Source of the DNA: Pseudomonadota bacterium
GTDB lineage: Bacteria; Desulfobacterota; Binatia; UBA9968
Reading direction: 5' to 3'
NCBI GenBank assembly: GCA_021324155.1
Contig: JAJPJQ010000023.1
Location: forward strand, 62,001 to 126,000
Length of the DNA: 64,000 bases
Within the stretch, counting starts at the first letter, position 1, and each line of letters starts with the position of its first letter. A program made the position numbers and the translations under genes. The notes below the pieces were generated by a model that made no database searches, was not told the origin of the DNA, and worked only from the letters and a program-made list of their open reading frames with translations. Positions 18,451 through 27,537 of the stretch are shown here, one piece after another.

Positions 18451-19758
18451 TCAGGAATTCATCGAGTCCAGGAACTCTTTGTTGTTCTTGGTCCCGTGCA
18501 TCTTGTCGAGCAGGAATTCCATCGCCTCGACCGCGTTCAACTGGGAGAGCACTTTGCGCAGGATCCAGATGCGGTTCAGATCTTCCTTCGCGATCAGGAG
18601 CTCCTCTTTGCGCGTGCCGGACTTGTTCATGTCAATAGCCGGAAAGACGCGCTTGTCCATTAGACGCCTGTCGAGATGCACTTCCATGTTGCCGGTGCCT
18701 TTGAACTCTTCGAAGATGACTTCGTCCATGCGACTGCCGGTGTCGATCAGGGCGGTCGCGATAATCGTCAGGCTGCCGCCGTCCTCGATGTTACGCGCGG
18801 CGCCGAAGAACTTCTTGGGCTTGTGCAGCGCGTTGGAGTCGACGCCGCCGGATAATATCTTGCCACTCGGCGGCACGACGGTATTATACGCGCGCGCGAG
18901 CCGCGTGATGCTGTCCAGCAGGATGACGACGTCTTTTCCATGTTCAACCAGGCGTTTTGCCTTTTCGATCACCATTTCGGCGACCTGCACGTGCCGCGTC
19001 GCCGGCTCGTCGAAGGTCGAGCTCACGACCTCGCCGTCGACGGAGCGCTGCATGTCGGTGACTTCCTCCGGCCGCTCGTCGATCAGCAGCACGATCAGCA
19101 CGGTCTCTTTGTGGTTTTGGGCGATCGCTTTGGCGATGTGCTGGAGCATCATCGTCTTTCCGGTGCGCGGAGCGGCGACGATCAAGCCGCGCTGGCCCTT
19201 GCCGATCGGCGTCATGAGATCGACGATGCGCGTCGTGTAGTCCTCGGGCTGGTATTCGAGCCGCAGGCGCTCGTTCGGATAGAGAGGCGTCAGGTTGTCG
19301 AAGAGGATTTTGTCGCGCGCCCTTTCCGGGTCTTCGTAGTTGATGGTTTCGACCTTGAGCAGGGCAAAATAGCGCTCGCCTTCTTTCGGCGGGCGGATCT
19401 GGCCGGAGATGACGTCGCCGGTACGGAGATTAAAGCGGCGGATCTGGCTCGGCGAGACGTAAATATCGTCCGGGCCAGGGAGGTAGTTGTAGTCCGGGGC
19501 GCGCAAAAAGCCGAAGCCATCCGGCAGCGTTTCCAGGACGCCTTCGCCGTAGATGAAGCCGTTTTGCTCAGTCTGCGCCTGCAGGATGGCGAAAATCAGC
19601 TCCTGCTTGCGCATGTTGGCGGCGCCTTCGATGTTGAAATTCTTGCCGATCAGGGCCAGATCGCTGATCTTCTTTTCTTTGAGAGCCTTGAGATTGAGCT
19701 TGCCGTCTTCCACGGCCTCGGGCTCAGTCCTCTCGGCCCGGGGACTGCCACGGACCAT
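18451..19758 (-). CDS. rho: Transcription termination factor Rho
   Basis: Rho is the hexameric RNA helicase that ends transcription at C-rich untranslated RNA. This 435-residue protein has the N-terminal helical domain ([14 protein letters not shown]), the cold-shock-like RNA-binding fold ([26 protein letters not shown]), the Walker A loop APRTGKTMM and Walker [17 protein letters not shown]. An AAGGAGAGGAAGG ribosome binding site precedes the ATG. A strong promoter lies about 370 bases upstream, giving a long leader. Confidence 0.98.
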   Translation of the reverse strand: MVRGSPRAERTEPEAVEDGKLNLKALKEKKISDLALIGKNFNIEGAANMRKQELIFAILQAQTEQNGFIYGEGVLETLPDGFGFLRAPDYNYLPGPDDIYVSPSQIRRFNLRTGDVISGQIRPPKEGERYFALLKVETINYEDPERARDKILFDNLTPLYPNERLRLEYQPEDYTTRIVDLMTPIGKGQRGLIVAAPRTGKTMMLQHIAKAIAQNHKETVLIVLLIDERPEEVTDMQRSVDGEVVSSTFDEPATRHVQVAEMVIEKAKRLVEHGKDVVILLDSITRLARAYNTVVPPSGKILSGGVDSNALHKPKKFFGAARNIEDGGSLTIIATALIDTGSRMDEVIFEEFKGTGNMEVHLDRRLMDKRVFPAIDMNKSGTRKEELLIAKEDLNRIWILRKVLSQLNAVEAMEFLLDKMHGTKNNKEFLDSMNS

Positions 19759-20138
19759 AAACCTTCCTCTCCTTTCGTGCGTTAACGTGAAGCGGCTTCC
19801 GCCGACAGACTACTAAACTTATTTCCCACTCGTCGATTCGCCGCGGACGCTTCGCGGATCGATGTCAGCACGCGCCGGGACGGCGTTCAGCGACGCATGC
19901 CTTCGTGCCCAAGCGATTCGAGACGCGATCGGCGATGGAGTTCAGGCTGATCATCCTGTCCGTCGTCATGCCGCGATGCGCGACACCCCGGCGGACCGAA
20001 CAGGTTGTGTGATACAGACGTGAATATTTCGCTCGCGATCCAAAATCAACTTGGCCGGGACTCAGTGAACCTTAAACGTGTCAAAATGTGGGATTTGGTT
20101 TAATGAATAACTTCGTGATGAAGCCTCAGGTACGTTTA
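19759..20138 (-). promoter_or_regulatory. Long untranslated leader of rho
   Basis: From the predicted transcription start near 20132 to the rho ATG there are about 370 bases without a convincing gene. The leader contains a 34-codon upstream open frame (start 19969, stop 19865-19867) without a good ribosome binding site. It also holds small stems such as CCGCG/CGCGG near 19840-19857 and GGC/GCC near 19798. A long leader with an open frame is the layout of the autoregulated E. coli rho gene, where Rho terminates its own message early. The parallel is inferred. Confidence 0.4.
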
Positions 20139-20167
20139 ATAATAAGAAACCACCGCCGCCTTGTCAA
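20139..20167 (-). promoter_or_regulatory. Strong sigma-70-type promoter for rho
   Basis: On the minus strand TTGACA (20162-20167, perfect) is followed by a 17-base spacer and TATTAT (20139-20144, five of six). This is the best promoter match in the window. The -35 overlaps the rluD stop codon. Transcription would start near 20132 and run into rho. Confidence 0.75.
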
Positions 20168-21207
20168 CCCCTTTTCTTTTCGCCTCGATCGACGACCCGG
20201 AGCTGGCCGAGCTTGAGCAAAAGCTCCCGCATGTCGGCCGGCGGCGGCGCGGAATATTCCATCGCCGCGCCCGTCGACGGATGGGCGAAGCGAAGCCGCG
20301 CGGCGTGAAGCGCTTGGCGCGGAAAGGCGGCCGGCGCTGCATTAACGCCATACCGCGTAAACGCCGCCGGCGGCGGCCCGTAAACCTGATCACCGACGAT
20401 CGGATGCCCTTCGTCGGCCAGATGGACGCGCAGTTGATGCGTCCGGCCGCTGTGCGGCTTGAGGCTCAGCAAGGTAACATGCGCAAAGCGGCCGCCGGTC
20501 GCCCCGGAAGGAAAGACTTCCTTGACACGCCAATTCGTCAAGGCTTCGCGGGCGCGGGCGAGCGCGCGCACGCTCGACATTTTTTTTCGCTGGCTGCGGT
20601 GGCGGCCGATGGGGCGGTCGATCGCGCCTTCCACCTTCGGCATAACACCCCACGCGAGCGCGATGTATTCCTTTTCCACGCGCCGCGCCTTGAAGTCGGA
20701 AGCGAGCCGGTGAAATGCCGCATCGTGCTTCGCGACGACCATGACGCCGGAAGTGTCTTTGTCGAGCCGGTGGACGATTCCCGGCCGCCGCTCCCCGCCG
20801 ATGCCGGGAAGATCGGGGCAGTGATGCAACAGCGCGTTGACGAGCGTTCCGGCGCTCCATCCCGCCGCGGGATGAACGACCATTCCCGGAGCTTTATTGA
20901 TGACGATACAATCAGCGTCCTCGTAAAGGATCTCGAGCGCAATCGGTTCGGCAACGAGCGCCGTGTCGACGACGGCCGGAGCGGTCATGATTATCTGATC
21001 GCCCGCTTTGAGCCGGGCCCCGGGTTTGCTTTTTCGGCTGTTCAACGTGACCGCGCCGTCCGCGATCAATTTCTGAATGGCCGAGCGCGTTAAGCCGCCG
21101 GCGGCGGCGAAACGGCGCGTCAGGAAGTGATCGAAGCGCATGCCGGCGTCAGCCGCCTCGATTAGCGCTTTATGCGGGCCCGCATTCGACGCCTGGGACT
21201 TATCCAT
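20164..21207 (-). CDS. rluD: Ribosomal large subunit pseudouridine synthase (RluD type)
   Basis: RluA/RluD-family enzymes convert uridines in 23S rRNA to pseudouridine. From the ATG at 21207 the protein is 347 residues. An S4-like RNA-binding domain comes first (DHFLTRRFAAAGGLTRSAIQKLIADGAV). The catalytic domain has the HRLDKDTSGVMVVAK motif with the essential Asp. PHSGRTHQLRVHLA and HPIVGDQVYG follow, as in the family. The longer open frame to 21846 overlaps ribF in another frame and is rejected. It lies 32 bases after ribF. Confidence 0.93.
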   Translation of the reverse strand: MDKSQASNAGPHKALIEAADAGMRFDHFLTRRFAAAGGLTRSAIQKLIADGAVTLNSRKSKPGARLKAGDQIIMTAPAVVDTALVAEPIALEILYEDADCIVINKAPGMVVHPAAGWSAGTLVNALLHHCPDLPGIGGERRPGIVHRLDKDTSGVMVVAKHDAAFHRLASDFKARRVEKEYIALAWGVMPKVEGAIDRPIGRHRSQRKKMSSVRALARAREALTNWRVKEVFPSGATGGRFAHVTLLSLKPHSGRTHQLRVHLADEGHPIVGDQVYGPPPAAFTRYGVNAAPAAFPRQALHAARLRFAHPSTGAAMEYSAPPPADMRELLLKLGQLRVVDRGEKKRG

Positions 21208-21239
21208 GCGTTCCTGTTCAGCAAGCCGGGGTTGCAAGG

Positions 21240-22202
21240 CTAGGCCGCGGGTCCGCGATTCGGCGGCATCGCCGCGAAGTTCGTCGCGCGCAGAATCTCG
21301 CGGACATTGGCGACGTCCTGCTCGATCTGCTGCGCCAGAGAGTCCGGCGTAGGAAATGTTTTTTCTTCGCGGATGCGTTCGACGAAATAAAGCTTCACAG
21401 CGCGCCCGTAAAGATCGCCGTCGAAATCGAACACGTAGCTTTCGATCGTCCTCGGACCGGCGCCGAATGTCGGATTGATGCCGATGCTCGTCGCCGACTG
21501 CCAGCGCCGGTCGCCGACTTCCAATATCGTCGCATAGATGCCGTCGAGAGGCACCGCCTCGGTCTGCGGCTCGATATTCGCTGTCGGAAAGCCCATATCG
21601 CGCCCGCGTCCATGCCCCGGGACAACGCGTCCCGAGAGGAAATGAAAGCGGCCGAGATATTGCGCGGCCTGCCGCATCTGACCGCGCTCGATCAGCGCGC
21701 GGACCCGGCTGCTGCTGACTCGATGACCGTCGATTTCGATCGGTCCGACGACGCCGACGGCGAAGCCGCGCTGCTGGCCCCATCGAATGAGATCCTCCAC
21801 GCGCCCCTTTCTCGCCCTGCCGAAGCGGAGATCCTTGCCGACCCACACCTTCTGCACACCGATGCGGCGGACAAGATATTCATCGACGAATTTCTCGGCC
21901 TCGATGTGGGCAAACTCCATATCGAATTTCTGTACGATCACCGTCTTGGCGCCGTAGAAATCGAGCAGCGCCAGCTTGTCGGCCTCGGTGAGAATCAGCT
22001 GCGGTGCGCGGTCAGGCGCGAGGAGTTTCAGGGGATGAGGCTCGAAGGTAAAGACGACCGCTCGGCCGCCGGACTCTCTCGCGTCGGCGACGGCGCTCCC
22101 GATCAATGCCTGATGCCCGAGATGGACGCCGTCGAAATTCCCGAGCATCAGCACAGGCCGGGGAATCGAGATAGGGCTATCTAGCTGCCGGAGAACTTCC
22201 AT
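21240..22202 (-). CDS. ribF: Bifunctional riboflavin kinase / FAD synthetase
   Basis: RibF phosphorylates riboflavin to FMN and then adenylylates FMN to FAD. The 320-residue protein has the nucleotidyltransferase start LGNFDGVHLGHQALI with the HLGH motif near residues 28-31. SSSRVRALIERG closes that domain. The C-terminal riboflavin kinase domain has GRGRDMGFPTANI and IGINPTFG. Both domains appear intact. It is followed by rluD on the same strand. Confidence 0.95.
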   Translation of the reverse strand: MEVLRQLDSPISIPRPVLMLGNFDGVHLGHQALIGSAVADARESGGRAVVFTFEPHPLKLLAPDRAPQLILTEADKLALLDFYGAKTVIVQKFDMEFAHIEAEKFVDEYLVRRIGVQKVWVGKDLRFGRARKGRVEDLIRWGQQRGFAVGVVGPIEIDGHRVSSSRVRALIERGQMRQAAQYLGRFHFLSGRVVPGHGRGRDMGFPTANIEPQTEAVPLDGIYATILEVGDRRWQSATSIGINPTFGAGPRTIESYVFDFDGDLYGRAVKLYFVERIREEKTFPTPDSLAQQIEQDVANVREILRATNFAAMPPNRGPAA

Positions 22203-22309
22203 TATCTACTATCTATCTGGGACAAGCGCTCGCGAAGTTACGGCATGCGTTTTTGCCGGCGTCGCGAACGTAACCGTCCGGTTATGCGCGACGTCAATCG
22301 CGGGGCAAA

Positions 22310-23188
22310 TCATCTACCGGCAGAAGGTGTCTTCGATGACGGGCTGTCGAGAGTCTTGAGTCTCTGCCGGGCCTTGGACGCTTCTTCAGACTGAGGATAG
22401 CGCGAGAGCAGGTCCTGCAGCCCCGATCGCGCCTGGGTCTTATCGCCCAATTCGGCGAAGGCGAAGCTCTGCTTCAACAGTGCCGCCGGCGCCTTGTCGC
22501 CTCGGGGCCATTTCCGGTTGACCTCGTCGAACGCGAGAATCGCCTGCTCGTAATCCTTGGTGGCATAGTAGCACTCGCCGAGCCAGTACTGCGCGTTGTC
22601 GGACAAGTCGCCGTTAGGATTTCTTCTCAGGAAGTCTTTGAGCTTGGGAATCGCCGTGGCGTACTCCTTGCGGTCGACGAGCCGCAACGCCTCTTCGTAG
22701 TCTCTTCGCGCCGACGCGCTCTCGGCGGCCGCTTTTTCGCGCGCCTCGTTGGCCGCCCTTACCGAAGCGGTCTCCGTCGCCATCGTCTGCATGTCGGCGC
22801 GGAGTTTGCGTAGTTCTTCGTCGCGCGTCTTGAGCTGGGCGGCTTGCGACTTGAGCTCTTCGGTCACTTTGGCGAGGCGGTTTTCGAGATCCTTGACGCG
22901 CTGGTCGCCGTCGCGGCTCGATTGGCCGACTTGGCCGATTCGGCGGTCGAATTGATAGCGGACTTCCTCGACTTTTTCCTTCAGAGCGTTCACTTCGCGA
23001 TGCAGCTGATCGAGGTTGGCGCGCGTGTCGGCGAGATTGGCGCGGACGGCATCGACTTCGCTGCGGCTCGCGACCGATTGGCTTTGGAGCGTCTTCTGCT
23101 CGCGTTGGAGGCTGTTAATTTGATCGGGAATATAGCAGGCCGGCAGAAGCAGCGCAGCCGAGGCGATCGCAGCGTAAAGTCGCTTCAT
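22310..23188 (-). CDS. cpoB: Cell division coordinator CpoB / YbgF (Tol-Pal associated)
   Basis: CpoB is the periplasmic protein of the Tol-Pal system that links outer-membrane constriction with peptidoglycan synthesis. The 292-residue protein has an N-terminal export signal that ends in LLLPACYIP, which suggests a lipoprotein. A long coiled coil follows (QINSLQREQKTLQSQ, and EVNALKEKVEEVRYQFDRRIG). The C-terminal TPR region starts at DYEEALRLVDRKEYATAIPKLKDFLRRNP. It is the last gene of the tol-pal run, in its normal place after pal. Confidence 0.9.
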   Translation of the reverse strand: MKRLYAAIASAALLLPACYIPDQINSLQREQKTLQSQSVASRSEVDAVRANLADTRANLDQLHREVNALKEKVEEVRYQFDRRIGQVGQSSRDGDQRVKDLENRLAKVTEELKSQAAQLKTRDEELRKLRADMQTMATETASVRAANEAREKAAAESASARRDYEEALRLVDRKEYATAIPKLKDFLRRNPNGDLSDNAQYWLGECYYATKDYEQAILAFDEVNRKWPRGDKAPAALLKQSFAFAELGDKTQARSGLQDLLSRYPQSEEASKARQRLKTLDSPSSKTPSAGR

Positions 23189-23245
23189 GAGATTATGAAA
23201 GCGAGGTGTCGAGCCCCGACTTTCGCATCGGGAGTCGCCGCCGAC

Positions 23246-23824
23246 TTACGAAGATGGTCTGCCGGTTGATACGACAAAGCGAGCGCGGCGGTTTTTCTGC
23301 CAGCAGTCCTCTGTCTGCTCGCGGCACACGGGCAGCTCTTCGCCGTAGCTGATGGTCGAGAGCCGCTCGGACGGTATGCCGAGGGTCACGAGATAGTCCT
23401 TGGCAGCCTGCGCGCGTTTCGCGCCCAGCGCGAGATTGTACTCGTTCGTGCCGCGATCGTCGCAGTGTCCTTCGATCTCGACGCGGACCGACTGATTGGT
23501 CTTCAGCCAATCGGCATTCCGCTTAAGCGTCGCGCGCGCGTCGTTGGAGAGATCGAAGCTATCGAAACCGAAGTAGACTTCCTGAAGCGGACTAGTACGC
23601 GGGGTCTCTGTGCTCTGACCTTTGCCCGCTTCGCTCAGACTTCCGCCTCCGGTGCCCAGGTCGGCAGACCCGGTCCGATCATTCGGGCCGGGCTGCCCGG
23701 TGGGACCGCGGGTGCCTGGACCCGATCCACCAGGACCGGTCGGGGCTGCCGTCTTGGAACATGCCGCCAAAGTAAGGGCGAAAACGACGATAACAATGTA
23801 CGAGAAAGCGTTCAACTTAGCCAT
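23246..23824 (-). CDS. pal: Peptidoglycan-associated lipoprotein Pal
   Basis: Pal anchors the outer membrane to peptidoglycan. The protein is 192 residues from the ATG at 23824, which has the ribosome binding site GGGGAGA placed just upstream; the ATG at 23836 lies within that site. A lipobox LTLAAC is followed by a Gly/Pro-rich linker and the OmpA-like domain, with IEGHCDDRGTNEYNLALGAKRAQAAKDYL as the peptidoglycan-binding motif. It lies 21 bases after tolB. Confidence 0.93.
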   Translation of the reverse strand: MAKLNAFSYIVIVVFALTLAACSKTAAPTGPGGSGPGTRGPTGQPGPNDRTGSADLGTGGGSLSEAGKGQSTETPRTSPLQEVYFGFDSFDLSNDARATLKRNADWLKTNQSVRVEIEGHCDDRGTNEYNLALGAKRAQAAKDYLVTLGIPSERLSTISYGEELPVCREQTEDCWQKNRRARFVVSTGRPSS

Positions 23825-23845
23825 TTTTCTCCCCATTTTCCTAAG

Positions 23846-25162
23846 TTATTCCAAGCGCGGGGACCATGACGGATTAGTATCATCTCCCCCAGAAGCTGTC
23901 AATCTTTGCTGGTTTTCTCCGTTTTCGCGCATCATGTAAAGGTGATACCGACCACCCCCCCGGTTCGAGGCAAAGGCGATAAACCGACTGTCCGGTGCCC
24001 AGGAGGGGTCTTCGTTGTCGCCGGTGCCGGAGGTGAGCTGCTGCGGCTCGCCCCCTTGCGCCGAAATAGTGAATATCTGAAAGCGGCCGGAGACCCGGCC
24101 CGTGTAGGCGATCTTATCGCCCTTGGGCGACCAATCGGGCGACGTATTGTAAGAGCCCGAAAAGGTGAGCCGGCGCGCATTGCCCGTGGCGATGTCTAGC
24201 AAATAAATCTGCGGGTTGCCGCTGCGGTTGGAGACGAACGCGAGGCGGTTTCCATCCGGCGACCAGGCCGGCGACACGTCGATGCCGCGGTCCTCGGTCA
24301 GCCTGCGGATGGTCCTGCCGCTGCGGTCGAGGATATAGATATCCGTATTGCCGCCGCGCTCGAAGGACACCGCGATGCGCTGGCCGTCGGGCGACCACCT
24401 GCCGCCGATGCTCGAGCCGTTCTGCTCGCCGATCGGCGTATGGCGTCCGGTCGTCAGATCGTACAAGTATAAGCTTCGGCGCCCTTCGCCGTACGAAGTA
24501 TAGAGCAGCATCCGGCCGTCCGGGCTCCAGGCCGGAGATAGATTGATCGATTTGTTGCTCGTCACTGGGAATTTGTCCATGCCGTCGAGATGCGAGAAAT
24601 AGACTTCCTTCAGCGCGCTGCCGCCGTTGGAGACGTAAGCGAGGCGCGTGTTGAACGGCCCGGGCGTGCCGGTCAATTGATTGATGATCTCGTCCGAAAA
24701 GCGGTGCGCGATGCGGCGGAAGTCGCGCGCCCTGCCGGTGTATTTTTTCCCAACGAGCTGTTTCCCCTGGTAAACGTCGAACAAGCGCAGCTCGACGGTG
24801 AGCTCGTCGCCTTGCACGCTGAAACCGCCCTTTACCAGTGTTTCGGCGCCGATCGTTGTCCAATTTTTAAAATCGAAGCTGTCCGGCGTTATCCCGCTCT
24901 GCGGACCCTCGATATAAGCCGAGCGATCGATGACGCGGAACCAGCCCGAGAGCTTCATGTCGTTCGCGATCGCGTCGGCCACGCCCGCCGAGATGCCGCT
25001 ACGATCATCGCCGGAGCTTAAATTTCTGAGCGGGGCGATCGCGATGGGAACAATGCGTCCGCCCGGCTTATCGATGTCGATGACAACGGCCGAGTAAAAC
25101 GGCGAGGCGAAAACAAGAATTCCGATGAGTGCGGATGCGATGAACAGGAAGTTACGCATCAT
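23846..25162 (-). CDS. tolB: Tol-Pal system protein TolB
   Basis: TolB is the periplasmic beta-propeller that docks on Pal. The 438-residue protein has an N-terminal signal-like helix (FLFIASALIGILVFASPFYS), a D1 domain (IAIAPLRNLSSG), and a C-terminal six-bladed propeller of repeated WSPDG-x-x-(I/L/A) units. It lies three bases after tolA. Confidence 0.95.
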   Translation of the reverse strand: MMRNFLFIASALIGILVFASPFYSAVVIDIDKPGGRIVPIAIAPLRNLSSGDDRSGISAGVADAIANDMKLSGWFRVIDRSAYIEGPQSGITPDSFDFKNWTTIGAETLVKGGFSVQGDELTVELRLFDVYQGKQLVGKKYTGRARDFRRIAHRFSDEIINQLTGTPGPFNTRLAYVSNGGSALKEVYFSHLDGMDKFPVTSNKSINLSPAWSPDGRMLLYTSYGEGRRSLYLYDLTTGRHTPIGEQNGSSIGGRWSPDGQRIAVSFERGGNTDIYILDRSGRTIRRLTEDRGIDVSPAWSPDGNRLAFVSNRSGNPQIYLLDIATGNARRLTFSGSYNTSPDWSPKGDKIAYTGRVSGRFQIFTISAQGGEPQQLTSGTGDNEDPSWAPDSRFIAFASNRGGGRYHLYMMRENGENQQRLTASGGDDTNPSWSPRLE

Positions 25163-25165
25163 CCA

Positions 25166-26175
25166 TCAACCCCCGAGTTCCTTGGAGCTGAAGCGAACGT
25201 TGACGTCCGCGAAATCCTTGCGAAAGGCCTCCGGCGGCGGCGGCAAAGGGCTAGCGCGCTTTATGGCCCGAAGCACCGAGTCGTCGAACGACCGATCTCC
25301 GGACGTGCCGACGAGTTTCATCGATGCGATTTCTCCATTCTCTCTGATGCTGAGATTGACCTCGACCTTCAAGTCGCTGCGCCTGCCGACCCAGGTCCAG
25401 CTGCTTCTCACTTGATTGGTGATCGTATTACGATAAGCGATGAATTCCGGGCTTGCCAGAATGTTGCCGCCGGCTCCGCCGCCGGCGCCGAGCGTAGCCG
25501 AGCCGGAAGGGCCAAAGGCGGTGGTCTTTGCCTGCTGCTCCAACCTCGCCTGGTCCGCAGCTCTTTGTTGATCGATCAGCTTTTGCTGCTGCAATTTGTC
25601 TTCAAGTGCCTGCTGCTGCCGCCGCGCTTCGAGCCTCTCGCGAAGATCGGCCAGCGCGGCCTCTTTCCGTTTTTTGTTGAGTTCTTCCAGCTTCGCGCGG
25701 CGCTCCGCCTCGGCCCGCTCGGCGGCGAGGCGCTTTTCCTCCACTTCTTTTTTGCGTTTTTCCTCGGCTTCTTTTTTCGCTTTAACTCTTTCGATCATCT
25801 CGGCGCGCTCTTTGGCCTTCGCTTCTTTTATCTCGTCCACCGCCGGCTTCTCCGGTTCCTTGGCTTTTTTGCTTTGTTTCACCGGCGGCGCGCTTTTCTC
25901 TTCCGGCGCCTGCGCCTCGGGCTTCGCCGCGGGCATGGGTTTAACCGAAGTTCCGGCGCCGCCGCCGAGCTTCTCGCCGCCCACTAAATCGACTGTGTAT
26001 ACGGGCGGCGGCGGTTTGTCTCCAGGACCGAATATGGGAACGATAAGGACAACGCTGACGATGACGACGTGCGCGATACCAGAGAGGATGACCCACTTCC
26101 ATGCCCGCGGCACTCCGTCGGACGGACCGTCGGGGCGGCCGATATATGGCAAAGGTTTAATCTGGCTTTTCGCCA

Positions 26176-26176
<1 letters not shown>
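25166..26176 (-). CDS. tolA: Tol-Pal system protein TolA
   Basis: TolA is the inner-membrane protein whose long arm reaches TolB and Pal, driven by TolQR. The 336-residue protein has a single membrane helix (WVILSGIAHVVIVSVVLIVPIFG), then a Pro/Lys-rich stretch, a long charged helix (many KAKKEAEEKRKKEVEEKR-type repeats), and a TonB/TolA-like C-terminal domain. Its ATG overlaps the tolR stop by one base (TGATG). Confidence 0.93.
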
Positions 26177-26601
<425 letters not shown>

Positions 26602-26613
26602 TTACAAGCCTCC

Positions 26614-26696
26614 GGGATTGGGCATTGGGGTTTGGGGACTGGCAGCAACGAATCTCATGTTTGCGTCCTCAATCCTTGATCCCGATCTCTGATCCC
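26614..26696. repeat. ATTGGGG-type imperfect palindrome between tolR and tolQ
   Basis: The 94-base gap holds a G-rich arm built from ATTGGG units (26614-26642) and a C-rich arm of AATCC/GATCCC units (26667-26696). Together they can fold as an imperfect hairpin. A related pair occurs at 41498-41572 upstream of the bactofilin gene. The gap is unusually long for a tol locus, where tolQ and tolR are normally adjacent. Confidence 0.5.
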
Positions 26697-27415
26697 TACT
26701 TTAAGAAGTGACGCTCTGCGATGTTCAAAAATTCATGCGAGAAGTTGTCCATATCGGCGGCAAGCTCCTTAATGCGCTGGACGAAGAAGTTATACGCCAT
26801 CAGCGCCGGTATCGCCGCGGCGAGCCCTGCCGCGGTAGCGATCAATGCTTCCGCGATGCCCGGCGCGACGGCCTGAATGCTTGAAGAATGCGTCGTACTC
26901 AGCCCGCGAAAGGCGTTCATGATGCCCCATACCGTGCCGAACAAACCGATGAATGGCGCCGCGCTCGCCGTGGTACCGAGAAACGAGAGCGACTTTTCGA
27001 GCTTGGTGATCTCGACGCTCGTCGCGCGCTTCATGGCGCGCGTTACATTGTCGACGCCGCCGAGCTCCGTCGTGAGCGGCTCGCCCGCGGTCGCGAGAAT
27101 TTCTTTTTTGCCGCGCGGGACCCGCAGCAGCTCTTCGTAGCCGGCGCGGAAAACCTGCGCGACCGGCCCCGCTTTCAAGTCGCGGCTCGCATCGTGGATC
27201 GAGGCCAAATTTCGGCTGTCCCAAAAAATCTCGATGAATTTTTCCGACTCTCGCTTGGCGCGGCGCACCTGGTTGGATTTGTAAAAAATGATGCCCCAGC
27301 TCAGTACGGAAAAAAGAATCAGCAGGTAGAGCACGCCCTGCACGAGCGGACTGGATCCTTGAACGAGATCCAAAATGCCGTGTTGCTGGGGCACCGTGAT
27401 ATCGCTCTGTGCCAT
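26696..27415 (-). CDS. tolQ: Tol-Pal system protein TolQ (ExbB/MotA family)
   Basis: TolQ forms the membrane ring of the Tol motor. The protein is 239 residues from the ATG at 27415. Three helices are visible: LVQGVLYLLILFSVLSWGIIFY, TTASAAPFIGLFGTVWGIMNAF and IATAAGLAAAIPALMAYNFF, with the conserved ExbB/TolQ glycine and threonine positions. The upstream ATG at 27457 would add 14 residues but lies about seven bases after the transcription start predicted from the TATAAT at 27471-27476, so 27415 is preferred. Confidence 0.93.
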   Translation of the reverse strand: MAQSDITVPQQHGILDLVQGSSPLVQGVLYLLILFSVLSWGIIFYKSNQVRRAKRESEKFIEIFWDSRNLASIHDASRDLKAGPVAQVFRAGYEELLRVPRGKKEILATAGEPLTTELGGVDNVTRAMKRATSVEITKLEKSLSFLGTTASAAPFIGLFGTVWGIMNAFRGLSTTHSSSIQAVAPGIAEALIATAAGLAAAIPALMAYNFFVQRIKELAADMDNFSHEFLNIAERHFLK

Positions 27416-27470
27416 GAGCTTAAGAAGTGAGAGGTGAGGTATCACGTATCCAGGCATTCGTTGAAAATGG

Positions 27471-27476
27471 ATTATA
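27471..27476 (-). promoter_or_regulatory. Consensus -10 element upstream of tolQ
   Basis: On the minus strand a perfect TATAAT lies here, with only a weak -35 (TTTATT at 27494-27499, 17 bases away). The start of transcription would be near 27464, about 50 bases before the preferred tolQ ATG. On the plus strand the same segment carries TTGAAA at 27461-27466 and TGTAAT at 27482-27487 as a poor divergent candidate for pgk. Confidence 0.45.
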
Positions 27477-27537
27477 ACCGCTGTAATTAACCAAATAAAG
27501 TCCCGTCTGGGTTTTTTCTCATGCGGGCGTGAGAGAT

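Noticed and set aside
20164-21846. A 560-residue minus-strand open frame covering rluD and part of ribF
   Set aside because: The first 213 codons overlap ribF in another frame and have Arg/Ala-rich noise composition. The conserved RluD start is at 21207.
22203-22309. A terminator between cpoB and ribF (TAACCG/CGGTTA stem)
   Set aside because: The stem has only a two-base loop and no following T-tract in either direction.
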